Shown piece after piece: positions 1-13,681 of a stretch of 64,000 nt of DNA (position 1 is its first letter; the number at the start of each line of letters is the position of its first letter). Source of the stretch: Paratinospora sagittata (taxonomy: Eukaryota > Streptophyta > Magnoliopsida > Ranunculales > Menispermaceae); NCBI GenBank assembly GCA_035771175.1, contig CM069605.1, positions 23,452,288-23,516,287 of the forward strand, written 5' to 3'. The translations under genes and the position numbers were made by a program. The notes beneath the pieces are model-generated. The model ran no database searches. It was given only the letters and a program-made list of their open reading frames with translations, and was not told the origin of the DNA.

Positions 1-1112
1 GGCTTCTTCTCTTGGAAAACTCTTTGGAAAGCTCAATCTAACTTGCAAAAATCATGTGTGTTGTATTTTTGAAAATCAGAGAATGAGTGTTTTATAAAAT
101 TAGAAGTTGCAGGTTAAAGAGCAAGAGAGTACAAAACGATTTGAATTCAAAACATTTTTCAATCTAAAGTTGTTTTGGGCATGGGAATCATCTAGGTGTT
201 AGTAAAAAATATTTCAATAAAGATAACCTTTCAAAACTGTGTAAGGAATAGAAAAATCGAGCAAGCATAAGTGTCCAGATTTTTCTCGTCAGAAATATCA
301 AATTTTTGTCTCAGACGTGGATAGCGCGCTATTGGGTTGTGTATCATGTTCTCTTTTAGCAGGCTATAGGAGGTCGATATACACAAACCCGTGAGCTCGA
401 GTTTTTTAGACTTTCCGATAGCGTGTTATCAAGGCCTATAGCGCGCTATTGCCCATCTCACTAAAAATGGAAAGATCACTGCAACAGCTTTATAAGGACT
501 TATCAGAGGGGAAAGCGCGCTATAGATAATTTTCGAGAAAAACATATGTTTTATTTTAGAACCCTATCAGCGTGCTATCAACACTGATAGTGCGCTAGTG
601 CCTTCTGGAAAATTTTGGCCAATTGCTGGATAGCCTTATTTTTGAAAAATTTATATTTTGACACTTAAGAACCATTCCATTGACACAAAACATATTGATA
701 TAAGATTAATAATTTTTAAATAATTCGAATCTCATTGAAATTATGATTAAAACCTTTCGAACATCATTTTTTCAAAATGAAATACTATATCGAAGTGATT
801 TTGAAGACTTTGCAATCTTCAGAGTTTTAGTGCTGAGATTGATCGAGATTTTACCCTACACACCAAAGATCAAACTAATGCATTAGACGTGAGATATGTC
901 ATCGTTCTTCGAGCTTGATCTTTTGTAGACTTCGAAAGCTATTGTTTGATGTGTTCGTTTTTGATGTGTTATCTTTCCGAGACCACTTCATATACGTACA
1001 GTTTAAAACAAAGGATAGCCTCTGGAAATCTAAGCACAAAAGGAATAAAATGAAGAACTTGCCGAACAATGACGTTATCATCAAGACAGATTGCAATTTT
1101 GATTCAATTCGA
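1..1112. repeat. Satellite unit 1 (subfamily M, Y end), 1,112 bp
   Basis: It lacks 10 bp (junction 180/181, reading gggcatggg) and 25 bp between direct repeats of gatgtgttc (copy left at 948-956). Private changes lie at about 495-520, including ggacttatc and gaaagcgcgc. Both deletions are shared with the unit at 4544. Confidence 0.95.
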
Positions 1113-2259
1113 GGCTTCTTCTCTTGGAAAACTCTTTGGAAAGCTCAATCTAACTTGCAAAAATCATGTGTGTTGTATTTTTGAAAATCAGAGAATGAGT
1201 GTTTTATAAAATTAGAAGTTGCAGGTTAAAGAGCAAGAGAGTACAAAACGATTTGAATTCAAAACATTTTTCAATCTAAAGTTGTTTTGGGCGTGCGAGA
1301 CAATGGGAATCATCTAGGTGTTAGTAGAAAATATTTCAATAAAGATAACCTTGCAAAACTGTGTAAGGAATAGAAAATCGAGCAAGCATAAGTGTCCAGA
1401 TTTTTCTCGTCAGAAATATCAGATTTTTGTCTCAGACGTGGATAGCGCGTTATTGGGTTGTGTATCATGTTCTCGTTTAGCAGGCTATAGCAGGTCGATA
1501 TACACAAACCCGTGAGCTCGAGTTTTTTAGACTTTTCGATAGCGTGTTATCAAGGCCTATAGCGCGCTATTGCCCATCTCACTAAAAATGGAAAGATCAC
1601 TGCAACAGCTTTATAAGGAGTTATCACAGGGAATAGCGCGCTATAGATAATTTTCGAGAAAAATATATGTTTTTATTATAGAACCCTATCAGCGTGCTAT
1701 CAACACTGATAGTGCGCTAGTGCCTTCTGGAAAATTTTGGCCAATTGCTGGATAGCCTTATTTTTGAAAAATTAATATTTTGACACTTAAGAACCATTCC
1801 ATTGACACAAAACATATTGATATAAGATTAATAATTTTTAAATAATTCGAATCTCATTGAAATTATGATTAAAACCTTTCGAACATCATTTTTTCAAAAT
1901 GAAATACTATATCGAAGTGATTTTGAAGACTTTGCAATTTTCAGAGTTTTAGTGCTGAGATTGATCGAGATTTTACCCTACACACCAAAGATCAAACTAA
2001 TGCATTAGACGTGAGATATGTCATCGTTCTTCGAGCTTGATCTTTTGTAGACTTCGAAAGCTATTGTTTGATGTGTTCTTGATGCAATACAGGTGATGTG
2101 TTCGTTTTTGATGTGTTATCTTTCCGAGACCACTTCATATACGTACAGTTTAAAACAAAGGATAGCCTCTGGAAATCTAAGTACAAAAGGAATAAAATGA
2201 AGAACTTGCCGAACAATGACGTTATCATCAAGACAGATTGCAATTTTGATTCAATTCGA
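1113..2259. repeat. Satellite unit 2 (subfamily A0, Y end), 1,147 bp
   Basis: It carries the A0 markers ttgcaaaactg, cagattttt, gcgcgttatt and ctcgttta. One A is missing in gaatagaaaatcg and one T is gained in gtttttattatag, so the length stays basal. It looks like the older relative of the A1 and A2 units that dominate the right of the window. Confidence 0.95.
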
Positions 2260-3406
2260 GGCTTCTTCTCTTGGAAAACTCTTTGGAAAGCTCAATCTAA
2301 CTTGCAAAAATCATGTGTGTTGTATTTTTGAAAATCAGAGAATGAGTGTTTTATAAAATTACAAGTTGCAGGTTAAAGAGCAAGAGAGTACAAAACGATT
2401 TGAATTCAAAACATTGTTCAATCTAAAGTTGTTTTGGGCGTGCGAGACAATGGGAATCATCTAGGTGTTAGTAGAAAATATTTCAATAAAGATAACCTTT
2501 CAAAACTGTGTAAGGAATAGAAAAATCGAGCAAGCATAAGTGTCCAGATTTTTCTCGTCAGAAATATCAAATTTTTGTCTCAGACGTGGATAGCGCGCTA
2601 TTGGGTTGTGTATCATGTTCTCTTTTAGCAGGCTATAGGAGGTCGATATACACAAACCCGTGAGCTCGAGTTTTTCAGACTTTCTGATAGCGTGTTATCA
2701 AGGCCTATAGCGCGCTATTGCCCATCTCACTAAAAATGGAAAGATCACTGCAACAGCTTTATAAGGAGTTATCAGAGGGGATAGCGCGCTATAGATAATT
2801 TTCGAGAAAAACATATGTTTTATTATAGAACCCTATCAGCGTGCTATCAACACTGATAGTGCGCTAGTGCCTTCTGGAAAATTTTGGCCAATTGCTGGAT
2901 AGCCTTATTTTTGAAAAATTAATATTTTGATACTTAAGAACCATTCCATTGACAGAAAACATATTGATATAAGATTAATAATTTTTAAATAATTCGAATC
3001 TCATTGAAATTATGATTAAAACCTTTCGAACATCATTTTTTCCAAATGAAATACTATATCGAAGTTATTTTGAAGACTTTGCAATTTTCAGAGTTTTAGT
3101 GCTGAGATTGATCGAGATTTTACCCCACACACCAAAGATCAAACTAATGCATTAGACGTGAGATATGTCATCGTTCTTCGAGCTTGATCTTTTGTAGACT
3201 TCGAAAGCTATTGTTTGATGTGTTCTTGATGCAATACAGGTGATGTGTTCGTTTTTGATGTGTTATCTTTCCGAGACCACTTCATATACGTACAGTTTAA
3301 AACAAAGGATAACCTCTTGAAATCTAAGCACAAAAGGAATAAAATGAAGAACTTGCCGAACAATGACGTTATCATCAAGACAGATTGCAATTTTGATTCA
3401 ATTCGA
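2260..3406. repeat. Satellite unit 3 (M-related, no 10-bp loss, Y end), 1,147 bp
   Basis: It shares ggctataggagg with units 1, 4, 5 and 6 but keeps the 10 bp. Its own or rare variants are attacaagttg (also in unit 45), tttctgatag, gatacttaag, tttttccaaatg and accccacac. Its end has aacctcttgaaatc, shared only with unit 4. Confidence 0.95.
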
Positions 3407-4543
3407 GGCTTCTTCTCTTGGAAAACTCTTTGGAAAGCTCAATCTAACTTGCAAAAATCATGTGTGTTGTATTTTTGAAAATCAGAGAATGAGTGTTTTA
3501 TAAAATTAGAAGTTGCAGGTTAAAGAGCAAGAGAGTACAAAACGATTTGAATTCAAAACATTTTTCAATCTAAAGTTGTTTTGGGCATGGGAATCATCTA
3601 GGTGTTAGTAAAAAATATTTCAATAAAGATAACCTTTCAAAACTGTGTAAGGAATAGAAAAATCGAGCAAGCATAAGTGTCCAGATTTTTCTCGTCAGAA
3701 ATATCAAATTTTTGTCTCAGACGTGGATAGCGCGCTATTGGGTTGTGTATCATGTTCTCTTTTAGCAGGCTATAGGAGGTCGATATACACAAACCCGTGA
3801 GCTCGAGTTTTTCAGACTTTCCGATAGCGTGTTATCAAGGCCTATAGCGCGCTATTGCCCATCTCACTAAAAATGGAAAGATCACTGCAACAGCTTTATA
3901 AGGAGTTATCAGAGGGGATAACGCGCTGTAGATAATTTTCGAGAAAAACATATGTTTTATTATAGAACCCTATCAGCGTGCTATCAACACTGATAGTGCG
4001 CTAGTGCCTTCTGGAAAATTTTGGCCAATTGCTGGATAGCCTTATTTTTGAAAAATTTATATTTTGACACTTAAGAACCATTCCATTGACACAAAACATA
4101 TTGATATAAGATTAATAATTTTTAAATAATTCGAATCTCATTGAAATTATGATTAAAACCTTTCGAACATCATTTTTTCAAAATGAAATACTATATCGAA
4201 GTGATTTTGAAGACTTTGCAATTTTCAGAGTTTTAGTGCTGAGATTGATCGAGATTTTACCCTACACACCAAAGATCAAACTAATGCATTAGACGTGAGA
4301 TATGTCATCGTTTTTCGAGCTTGATCATTTGTAGACTTCGAAAGCTATTGTTTGATGTGTTCTTGATGCAATACAGGTGATGTGTTCGTTTTTGATGTGT
4401 TATCTTTCCGAGACCACTTCATATACGTACAGTTTAAAACAAAGGATAACCTCTTGAAATCTAAGCACAAAAGGAATAAAATGAAGAACTTGCCGAACAA
4501 TGACGTTATCATCAAGACAGATTGCAATTTTGATTCAATTCGA
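3407..4543. repeat. Satellite unit 4 (subfamily M, Y end), 1,137 bp
   Basis: It has the 10-bp loss, agtaaaaaat and ggaggtcg. The third palindrome reads ataacgcgctgtag. The end segment shares the rare aacctcttgaaatc with unit 3, and gatcatttg is private. Confidence 0.95.
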
Positions 4544-5655
4544 GGCTTCTTCTCTTGGAAAACTCTTTGGAAAGCTCAATCTAACTTGCAAAAATCATGT
4601 GTGTTGTATTTTTGAAAATCAGAGAATGAGTGTTTTATAAAATTAGAAGTTGCAGGTTAAAGAGCAAGAGAGTACAAAACGATTTGAATTCAAAACATTT
4701 TTCAATCTAAAGTTGTTTTGGGCATGGGAATCATCTAGGTGTTAGTAAAAAATATTTCAATAAAGATAACCTTTCAAAACTGTGTAAGGAATAGAAAAAT
4801 CGAGCAAGCATAAGTGTCCAGATTTTTCTCGTCAGAAATATCAAATTTTTGTCTCAGACGTGGATAGCGCGCTATTGGGTTGTGTATCATGTTCTCTTTT
4901 AGCAGGCTATAGGAGGTCGATATACACAAACCCGTGAGCTCGAGTTTTTCAGACTTTCCGATAGCGTGTTATCAAGGCCTATAGCGCGCTATTGCCCATC
5001 TCACTAAAAATGGAAAGATCACTGCAACAGCTTTATAAGGAGTTATCAGAGGGGATAGCGCGCTATAGATAATTTTCGAGAAAAACATATGTTTTATTTT
5101 AGAACCCTATCAGCGTGCTATCAACACTGATAGTGCGCTAGTGCCTTCTGGAAAATTTTGGCCAATTGCTGGATAGCCTTATTTTTGAAAAATTTATATT
5201 TTGACACTTAAGAACCATTCCATTGACACAAAACATATTGATATAAGATTAATAATTTTTAAATAATTCGAATCTCATTGAAATTATGATTAAAACCTTT
5301 CGAACATCATTTTTTCAAAATGAAATACTATATCGAAGTGATTTTGAAGACTTTGCAATCTTCAGAGTTTTAGTGCTGAGATTGATCGAGATTTTACCCT
5401 ACACACCAAAGATCAAACTAATGCATTAGACGTGAGATATGTCATCGTTCTTCGAGCTTGATCTTTTGTAGACTTCGAAAGCTATTGTTTGATGTGTTCG
5501 TTTTTGATGTGTTATCTTTCCGAGACCACTTCATATACGTACAGTTTAAAACAAAGGATAGCCTCTGGAAATCTAAGCACAAAAGGAATAAAATGAAGAA
5601 CTTGCCGAACAATGACGTTATCATCAAGACAGATTGCAATTTTGATTCAATTCGA
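4544..5655. repeat. Satellite unit 5 (subfamily M, Y end), 1,112 bp
   Basis: It has the same 10-bp and 25-bp losses as unit 1 (single gatgtgttc at 5491-5499) and the shared variants tttattttag and gcaatcttcag. It differs from unit 1 at tttttcagac and ggagttatc. The two units are 4,543 bp apart. Confidence 0.95.
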
Positions 5656-6803
5656 GGCTTCTTCTCTTGGAAAACTCTTTGGAAAGCTCAATCTAACTTG
5701 CAAAAATCATGTGTGTTGTATTTTTGAAAATCAGAGAATGAGTGTTTTATAAAATTAGAAGTTGCAGGTTAAAGAGCAAGAGAGTACAAAACGATTTGAA
5801 TTCAAAACATTGTTCAATCTAAAGTTGTTTTGGGCGTGCGAGACAATGGGAATCATCTAGGTGTTAGTAGAAAATATTTCAATAAAGATAACCTTTCAAA
5901 ACTGTGTAAGGAATAGAAAAATCGAGCAAGCATAAGTGTCCAGATTTTTCTCGTCAGAAATATCAAATTTTTGTCTCAGACATGGATAGCGCGCTATTGG
6001 GTTGTGTATCATGTTCTCTTTTAGCAGGCTATAGGAGGTCGATATACACAAACCCGTGAGCTCGAGTTTTTCAGACTTTCCGATAGCGTGTTATCAAGGC
6101 CTATAGCGCGCTATTGCCCATCTCACTAAAAATGGAAAGATCACTGCAACAGCTTTATAAGGAGTTATCAGAGGGGATAACGCGCTGTAGATAATTTTCG
6201 AGAAAAACATATGTTTTATTATAGAACCCTATCAGCAGGCTATCAACACTGATAGTGCGCTAGTGCCTTCTGGAAAATTTTGGCCAATTGCTGGATAGCC
6301 TTATTTTTGAAAAATTTATATTTTGACACTTAAGAACCATTCCATTGACACAAAACATATTGATATAAGATTAATAATTTTTAAATAATTCGAATCTCAT
6401 TGAAATTATGATTAAAAACCTTTCGAACATCATTTTTTCAAAATGAAATACTATATCGAAGTTATTTTGAAGACTTTGCAATTTTCAGAGTTTTAGTGCT
6501 GAGATTGATCGAGATTTTACCCTACACACCAAAGATCAAACTAATGCATTAGACGTGAGATATGTCATCGTTTTTCGAGCTTGATCTTTTGTAGACTTCG
6601 AAAGCTATTGTTTGATGTGTTCTTGATGCAATACAGGTGATGTGTTCGTTTTTGATGTGTTATCTTTCCGAGACCACTTCATATACGTACAGTTTAAAAC
6701 AAAGGATAGCCTCTGGAAATCGAAGCACAAAAGGAATAAAATGAAGAACTTGCCGAACAATGACGTTATCATCAAGACAGATTGCAATTTTGATTCAATT
6801 CGA
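5656..6803. repeat. Satellite unit 6 (M-related, no 10-bp loss, Y end), 1,148 bp
   Basis: One A is gained in gattaaaaacc near 6412. Other variants are acattgttc, cagacatgg, ataacgcgctgtag and a private cagcaggcta at the first arm of the hairpin (about 6234-6243). Confidence 0.95.
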
Positions 6804-7950
6804 GGCTTCTTCTCTTGGAAAACTCTTTGGAAAGCTCAATCTAACTTGCAAAAATCATGTGTGTTGTATTTTTGAACATCAGAGAATGAGTGTTTTATAA
6901 AATTAGAAGTTGCAGGTTAAAGAGCAAGAGAGTACAAAACGATTTGAATTCAAAACATTTTTCAATCTAAAGTTGTTTTGGGCGTGCGAGACAATGGGAA
7001 TCATCTAGGTGTTAGTAGAAAATATTTCAATAAAGATAACCTTGCAAAACTGTGTAAGGAATAGAAAAATCGAGCAAGCATAAGTGTCCAGATTTTTCTC
7101 GTCAGAAATATCAGATTTTTGTCTCAGACGTGGATAGCGCGTTATTGGGTTGTGTATCATGTTCTCGTTTAGCAGGCTATGGCAGGTCGATATACACAAA
7201 CCCGTGAGCTCGAGTTTTTTAGACTTTCCGATAGCGTGTTATCAAGGCCTATAGCGCGCTATTGCCCATCTCACTAAAAATGGAAAGATCACTGCAACAG
7301 CTTTATAAGGAGTTATCACAGGGAATAGCGCGCTATAGATAATTTTTGAGAAAAATATATGTTTTATTATAGAACCCTATCAGCGTGCTATCAACACTGA
7401 TAGTGCGCTAGTGCCTTCTGGAAAATTTTGGCCAATTGCTGGATAGCCTTATTTTTGAAAAATTAATATTTTGACACTTAAGAACCATTCCATTGACAGA
7501 AAACATATTGATATAAGATTAATAATTTTTAAATAATTCGAATCTCATTGAAATTATGATTAAAACCTTTCGAACATCATTTTTTCAAAATGAAATACTA
7601 TATCGAAGTGATTTTGAAGACTTTGCAATTTTCAGAGTTTTGGTGCTGAGATTGATCGAGATTTTACCCTACACACCAAAGATCAAACTAATGCATTAGA
7701 CGTGAGATATGTCATCGTTCTTCGAGCTTGATCTTTTGTAAACTTCGAAAGCTATTGTTAGATGTGTTCTTGATGCAATACAGGTGACGTGTTCTTTTTT
7801 GATGTGTTATCTTTCCGAGACCACTTCATACACTTACAGTTTAAAACAAAGGATAGCCTCTGCAAATCTAAGCACAAAAGGAATAAAATGAAGAACTTGC
7901 TGAACAATGACGTTATCATCAAGACAGATTGCAATTTTGATTCAATTCGA
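6804..7950. repeat. Satellite unit 7 (subfamily A0, H end), 1,147 bp
   Basis: It has the A0 markers with ggctatggcagg, shared with unit 10. The end segment is the first H state in the window and reads gacgtgttctttttt, so the frame begins FFFDV rather than FVFDV. The variants gacagaaaac and tttttgag are also present. Confidence 0.95.
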
Positions 7951-9097
7951 GGCTTCTTCTCTTGGAAAACTCTTTGGAAAGCTCAATCTAACTTGCAAAA
8001 ATCATGTGTGTTGTATTTTTGAAAATCAGAGAATGAGTGTTTTATAAAATTAGAAGTTGCAGGTTAAAGAGCGAGAGAGTACAAAACGATTTGAATTCAA
8101 AACATTGTTCAATCTAAAGTTGTTTTGGGCGTGCGAGACAATAGGAATCATCTAGGTGTTAGTAGAAAATATTTCAATAAAGATAACCTTGCAAAACTGT
8201 GTAAGGAATAGAAAAATCGAGCAAGCATAAGTGTCCAGATTTTTCTCGTCAGAAATATCAAATTTTTGTCTCAGACGTGGATAGCGCGCTATTGGGTTGT
8301 GTATCATGTTCTCTTTTAGCAGGCTATAGCAGGTCGATATACACCAACCCGTGAGCTCGAGTTTTTCAGACTTTCCGATAGCGTGTTATCAAGGCCTATA
8401 GCGCGCTATTGCCCATCTCACTAAAAATGGAAAGATCACTGCAACAGCTTTATAAGGAGTTATCAGAGGGGATAACGCGCTGTAGATAATTTTCGAGAAA
8501 AACATATGTTTTATTATAGAACCCTATCAGCGTGCTATCAACACTGATAGTGCGCTAGTGCCTTCTGGAAAATTTTGGCCAATTGCTGGATAGCCTTATT
8601 TTTGAAAAATTAATATTTTGACACTTAAGAACCATTCCATTGACACAAAACATATTGATATAAGATTAATAATTTTTAAATAATTCGAATCTCATTGAAA
8701 TTATGATTAAAACCTTTCGAACATCATTTTTTCAAAATGAAATACTATATCGAAGTGATTTTGAAGACTTTGCAATTTTCAGAGTTTTAGTGCTGAGATT
8801 GATCGAGATTTTACCCTACACACCAAAGATCAAACTAATGCATTAGACGTGAGATATGTCATCGTTCTTCGAGCTTGATCTTTTGTAGACTTCGAAACCT
8901 ATTGTTTGATGTGTTCTTGATGCAATACAGGTGATGTGTTCGTTTTTGATGTGTTATCTTTCCGAGACCACTTCGTACACTTACAGTTTAAAACAAAGGA
9001 TAGCCTCTGCAAATCTAAGCACAAAAGGAATAAAATGAAGAACTTGCTGAACAATGACGTTATCATCAAGACAGATTTCAATTTTGATTCAATTCGA
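7951..9097. repeat. Satellite unit 8 (subfamily K, V end), 1,147 bp
   Basis: K markers are gagcgagaga, acattgttc and acaccaaccc. It shares acaataggaa with unit 9, which marks a local tandem duplication. The end is V, with gaaacctattg and gatttcaat. Confidence 0.95.
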
Positions 9098-10244
9098 GGC
9101 TTCTTCTCTTGGAAAACTCTTTGGAAAGCTCAATCTAACTTGCAAAAATCATGTGTGTTGTATTTTTGAAAATCAGAGAATGAGTGTTTTATAAAATTAG
9201 AAGTTGCAGGTTAAAGAGCGAGAGAGTACAAAACGATTTGAATTCAAAACATTGTTCAATCTAAAGTTGTTTTGGGCGTGCGAGACAATAGGAATCATCT
9301 AGGTGTTAGTAGAAAATATTTCAATAAAGATAACCTTGCAAAACTGTGTAAGGAATAGAAAAATCGAGCAAGCATAAGTGTCCAGATTTTTCTCGTCAGA
9401 AATATCAAATTTTTGTCTCAGACGTGGATAGCGCGCTATTGGGTTGTGTATCATGTTCTCTTTTAGCAGGCTATAGCAGGTCGATATACACCAACCCGTG
9501 AGCTCGAGTTTTTCAGACTTTCCGATAGCGTGTTATCAAGGCCTATAGCGCGCTATTGCCCATCTCACTAAAAATGGAAAGATCACTGCAACAGCTTTAT
9601 AAGGAGTTATCAGAGGGGATAACGCGCTGTAGATAATTTTCGAGAAAAACATATGTTTTATTATAGAACCCTATCAGCGTGCTATCAACACTGATAGTGC
9701 GCTAGTGCCTTCTGGAAAATTTTGGCCAATTGCTGGATAGCCTTATTTTTGAAAAATTAATATTTTGACACTTAAGAACCATTCCATTGACAGAAAACAT
9801 ATTGATATAAGATTAATAATTTTTAAATAATTCGAATCTCATTGAAATTATGATTAAAACCTTTCGAACATCATTTTTTCAAAATGAAATACTATATCGA
9901 AGTGATTTTGAAGACTTTGCAATTTTCAGAGTTTTAGTGCTGAGATTGATCGAGATTTTACCCTACACACCAAAGATCAAACTAATGCATTAGACGTGAG
10001 ATATGTCATCGTTTTTCGAGCTTGATCTTTTGTAGACTTCGAAACCTATTGTTTGATGTGTTCTTGATGCAATACAGGTGATGTGTTCGTTTTTGATGTG
10101 TTATCTTTCCGAGACCACTTCATATACGTACAGTTTAAAAGAAAGGATAGCCTCTGGAAATCTAAGCACAAAAGGAATAAAATGAAGAACTTGCCGAACA
10201 ATGACGTTATCATCAAGACAGATTGCAATTTTGATTCAATTCGA
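9098..10244. repeat. Satellite unit 9 (subfamily K, Y end), 1,147 bp
   Basis: The body is almost the same as unit 8, including acaataggaa, but the end is Y and carries the private taaaagaaagg. The same body with a different end shows that exchange acts inside monomers. Confidence 0.95.
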
Positions 10245-11391
10245 GGCTTCTTCTCTTGGAAAACTCTATGGAAAGCTCAATCTAACTTGCAAAAATCATG
10301 TGTGTTGTATTTTTGAAAATCAGAGAATGAGTGTTTTATAAAATTAGAAGTTGCAGGTTAAAGAGCAAGAGAGTACAAAACGATTTGAATTCAAAACATT
10401 TTTCAATCTAAAGTTGTTTTGGGCGTGCGAGACAATGGGAATCATCTAGGTGTTAGTAGAAAATATTTCAATAAAGATAACCTTGCAAAACTGTGTAAGG
10501 AATAGAAAAATCGAGCAAGCATAAGTGTCCAGATTTTTCTCGTCAGAAATATCAGATTTTTGTCTCAGACGTGGATAGCGCGTTATTGGGTTGTGTATCA
10601 TGTTCTCGTTTAGCAGGCTATGGCAGGTCGATATACACCAACCCGTGAGCTCGAGTTTTTCAGACTTTCCGATAGCGTGTTATCAAGGCCTATAGCGCGC
10701 TATTGCCCATCTCACTAAAAATGGAATGATCACTGCAACAGCTTTATAAGGAGTTATCAGAGGGGATAACGCGCTGTAGATAATTTTCGAGAAAAACATA
10801 TGTTTTATTATAGAACCCTATCAGCGTGCTATCAACACTGATAGTGCGCTAGTGCCTTCTGGAAAATTTTGGCCAATTGCTGGATAGCCTTATTTTTGAA
10901 AAATTAATATTTTGACACTTAAGAACCATTCCATTGACACAAAACATATTGATATAAGATTAATAATTTTTAAATAATTCGAATCTCATTGAAATTATGA
11001 TTAAAACCTTTCGAACATCATTTTTTCAAAATGAAATACTATATCGAAGTGATTTTGAAGACTTTGCAATTTTCAGAGTTTTAGTGCTGAGATTGATCGA
11101 GATTTTACCCTACACACCAAAGATCAAACTAATGCATTAGACGTGAGATATGTCATCGTTCTTCGAGCTTGATCTTTTGTAGACTTCGAAACCTATTGTT
11201 TGATGTGTTCTTGATGCAATACAGGTGATGTGTTCGTTTTTGATGTGTTATCTTTCCGAGACCACTTCGTACACTTACAGTTTAAAACAAAGGATAGCCT
11301 CTGCAAATCTAAGCACAAAAGGAATAAAATGAAGAACTTGCTGAACAATGACGTTATCATCAAGACAGATTTCAATTTTGATTCAATTCGA
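10245..11391. repeat. Satellite unit 10 (A0/K mosaic, V end), 1,147 bp
   Basis: The left part matches unit 7 (cagattttt, gcgcgttatt, ctcgttta, ggctatggcagg). From acaccaaccc at about 10636 onward it matches units 8 and 9. The switch lies between 10623 and 10638. The substitution ggaatgatc is private. Confidence 0.94.
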
Positions 11392-12536
11392 GGCTTCTTC
11401 TCTTGGAAAACTCTTTGGAAAGCTCAATCTAGCTTGCAAAAACCATGTGTGTTGTATTTTTGAAAATCAGAGAATGAGTGTTTTATAAAATTAGAAGTTG
11501 CAGGTTAAAGAGCAAGAGAGTACAAAACTATTTGAATTCAAAACATTTTTCAATCTAAACTTGTTTTGGGCGTGCGAGACAATGGGAATCATCTAGGTGT
11601 TAGTAGAAAATATTTCAATAAAGATAACCTTTCAAAACTGTGTAAGGAATAGAAAAATCGAGCAAGCATAAGTGTCCAGATTTTTCTCGTCAGAAATATC
11701 ATATTTTTGTTTCAGATGTGGATAGCGCTATTGGGTTGTGTATCATGTTCTCTTTTAGCAGGCTATAGCAGGTCGATATACACAAACCCGTGAGCTCGAG
11801 TTTTTCAGACTTTCCGATAGCGTGTTATCAAGGCCTATAGCGCGCTATTGCCCATCTCACTAAAAATGGAAAGATCACTGCAACAGCTTTATAAGGAGTT
11901 ATCAGAGGGGATAGCGCGCTATAGATAATTTTCGAGAAAAACATATGTTTTATTATAGAACCCTATCAGCGTGCTATCAACACTGATAGTACGCTAGTGC
12001 CTTCTGAAAAATTTTGGCCAATTGCTGGATAGCCTTATTTTTGAAAAATTAATATTTTGACACTAAAGAACCATTCCATTGACACAAAACATATTGATAT
12101 AAGATTAATAATTTTTAAATAATTCGAATCTCATTGAAATTATGATTAAAACCTTTCGAACATCATTTTTTCAAAATGAAATACTATATCGAAGTGATTT
12201 TGAAGACTTTGCAATTTTCAGAGTTTTAGTGCTGAGATTGATCGAGATTTTACCCTACACACCAAAGATCAAACTAATGCATTAGACGTGAGATATGTCG
12301 TCGTTCTTCGAGCTTGATCTTTTGTAGACTTCGAAAGCTATTGTTAGATGTGTTCTTGATGCAATACAGGTGACGTGTTCTTTTTTGATGTGTTATCTTT
12401 CCGAGACCACTTCATACACTTACAGTTTAAAACAAAGGATAGCCTCTGCAAATCTAAGCACAAAAGGAATAAAATGAAGAACTTGCTGAACAATGACATT
12501 ATCATCAAGACAGATTGCAATTTTGATTCAATTCGA
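11392..12536. repeat. Satellite unit 11 (subfamily G, H end), 1,145 bp
   Basis: G markers are agcttgcaaaaacc, aactatttg, ctaaacttg, gatagtacgc and cactaaag. The first palindrome is shortened by 2 bp to gcgctattggg. Unit 14 is nearly the same, 3,435 bp to the right. Confidence 0.95.
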
Positions 12537-13681
12537 GGCTTCTTCTCTTGGAAAACTCTTTGGAAAGCTCAATCTAACTTGCAAAAATCATGTGTGTTGT
12601 ATTTTTGAAAATCAGAGAATGAGTGTTTTATAAAATTAGAAGTTGCAGGTTAAAGAGCGAGAGAGTACAAAACGATTTGAATTCAAAACATTGTTCAATC
12701 TAAAGTTGTTTTGGGCGTGCGAGACAATGGGAATCATCTAGGTGTTAGTAGAAAATATTTCAATAAAGATAACCTTGCAAAACTGTGTAAGGAATAGAAA
12801 AATCGAGCAAGCATAAGTGTCCAGATTTTTCTCGTCAGAAATATCAAGTTTTTGTCTCAGACGTGGATAGCGCGCTATTGGGTTGTGTATCATGTTCTCT
12901 TTTAGCAGGCTATAGCAGGTCGATATACACCAACCCGTGAGCTCGAGTTTTTCAGACTTTCCGATAGCGTGTTATCAAGGCCTATAGCGCTATTGCCCAT
13001 CTCACTAAAAATGGAAAGATCACTGCAACAGCTTTATAAGGAGCTATCGGAGGGGATAACGCGCTGTAGATAATTTTCGAGAAAAACATATGTTTTATTA
13101 TAGAACCCTATCAGCGTGCTATCAACACTGATAGTGCGCTAGTGCCTTCTGGAAAATTTTGGCCAATTGCTGGATAGCCTTATTTTTGAAAAATTAATAT
13201 TTTGACACTTAAGAACCATTCCATTGACACAAAACATATTGATATAAGATTAATAATTTTTAAATAATTCGAATCTCATTGAAATTATGATTAAAACCTT
13301 TCGAACATCATTTTTTGAAAATGAAATACTATATCGAAGTGATTTTGAAGACTTTGCAATTTTCAGAGTTTTAGTGCTGAGATTGATCGAGATTTTACCC
13401 TACACACCAAAGATCAAACTAATGCATTAGACGTGAGATATGTCGTCGTTCTTCGAGCTTGATCTTTTGTAGACTTCGAAAGCTATTGTTAGATGTGTTC
13501 TTGATGCAATACAGGTGACGTGTTCTTTTTTGATGTGTTATCTTTCCGAGACCACTTCATACACTTACAGTTTAAAACAAAGGATAGCCTCTGCAAATCT
13601 AAGCACAAAAGGAATAAAATGAAGAACTTGCTGAACAATGACATTATCATCAAGACAGATTGCAATTTTGATTCAATTCGA
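12537..13681. repeat. Satellite unit 12 (subfamily K, H end), 1,145 bp
   Basis: A 2-bp loss changes the third palindrome to tatagcgctattgcc. It also has tcaagtttttg and ggagctatcgg. All of these are shared with unit 13, so the pair is a recent 1,145-bp tandem duplication. Confidence 0.95.

Noticed and set aside
2990..3010. RNA polymerase III B box or tRNA-derived SINE (attcgaatctc)
   Set aside because: Only the TTCGAATC core fits, no A box is found 30-60 bases upstream, and there is no cloverleaf. Many units read tttgaatc.
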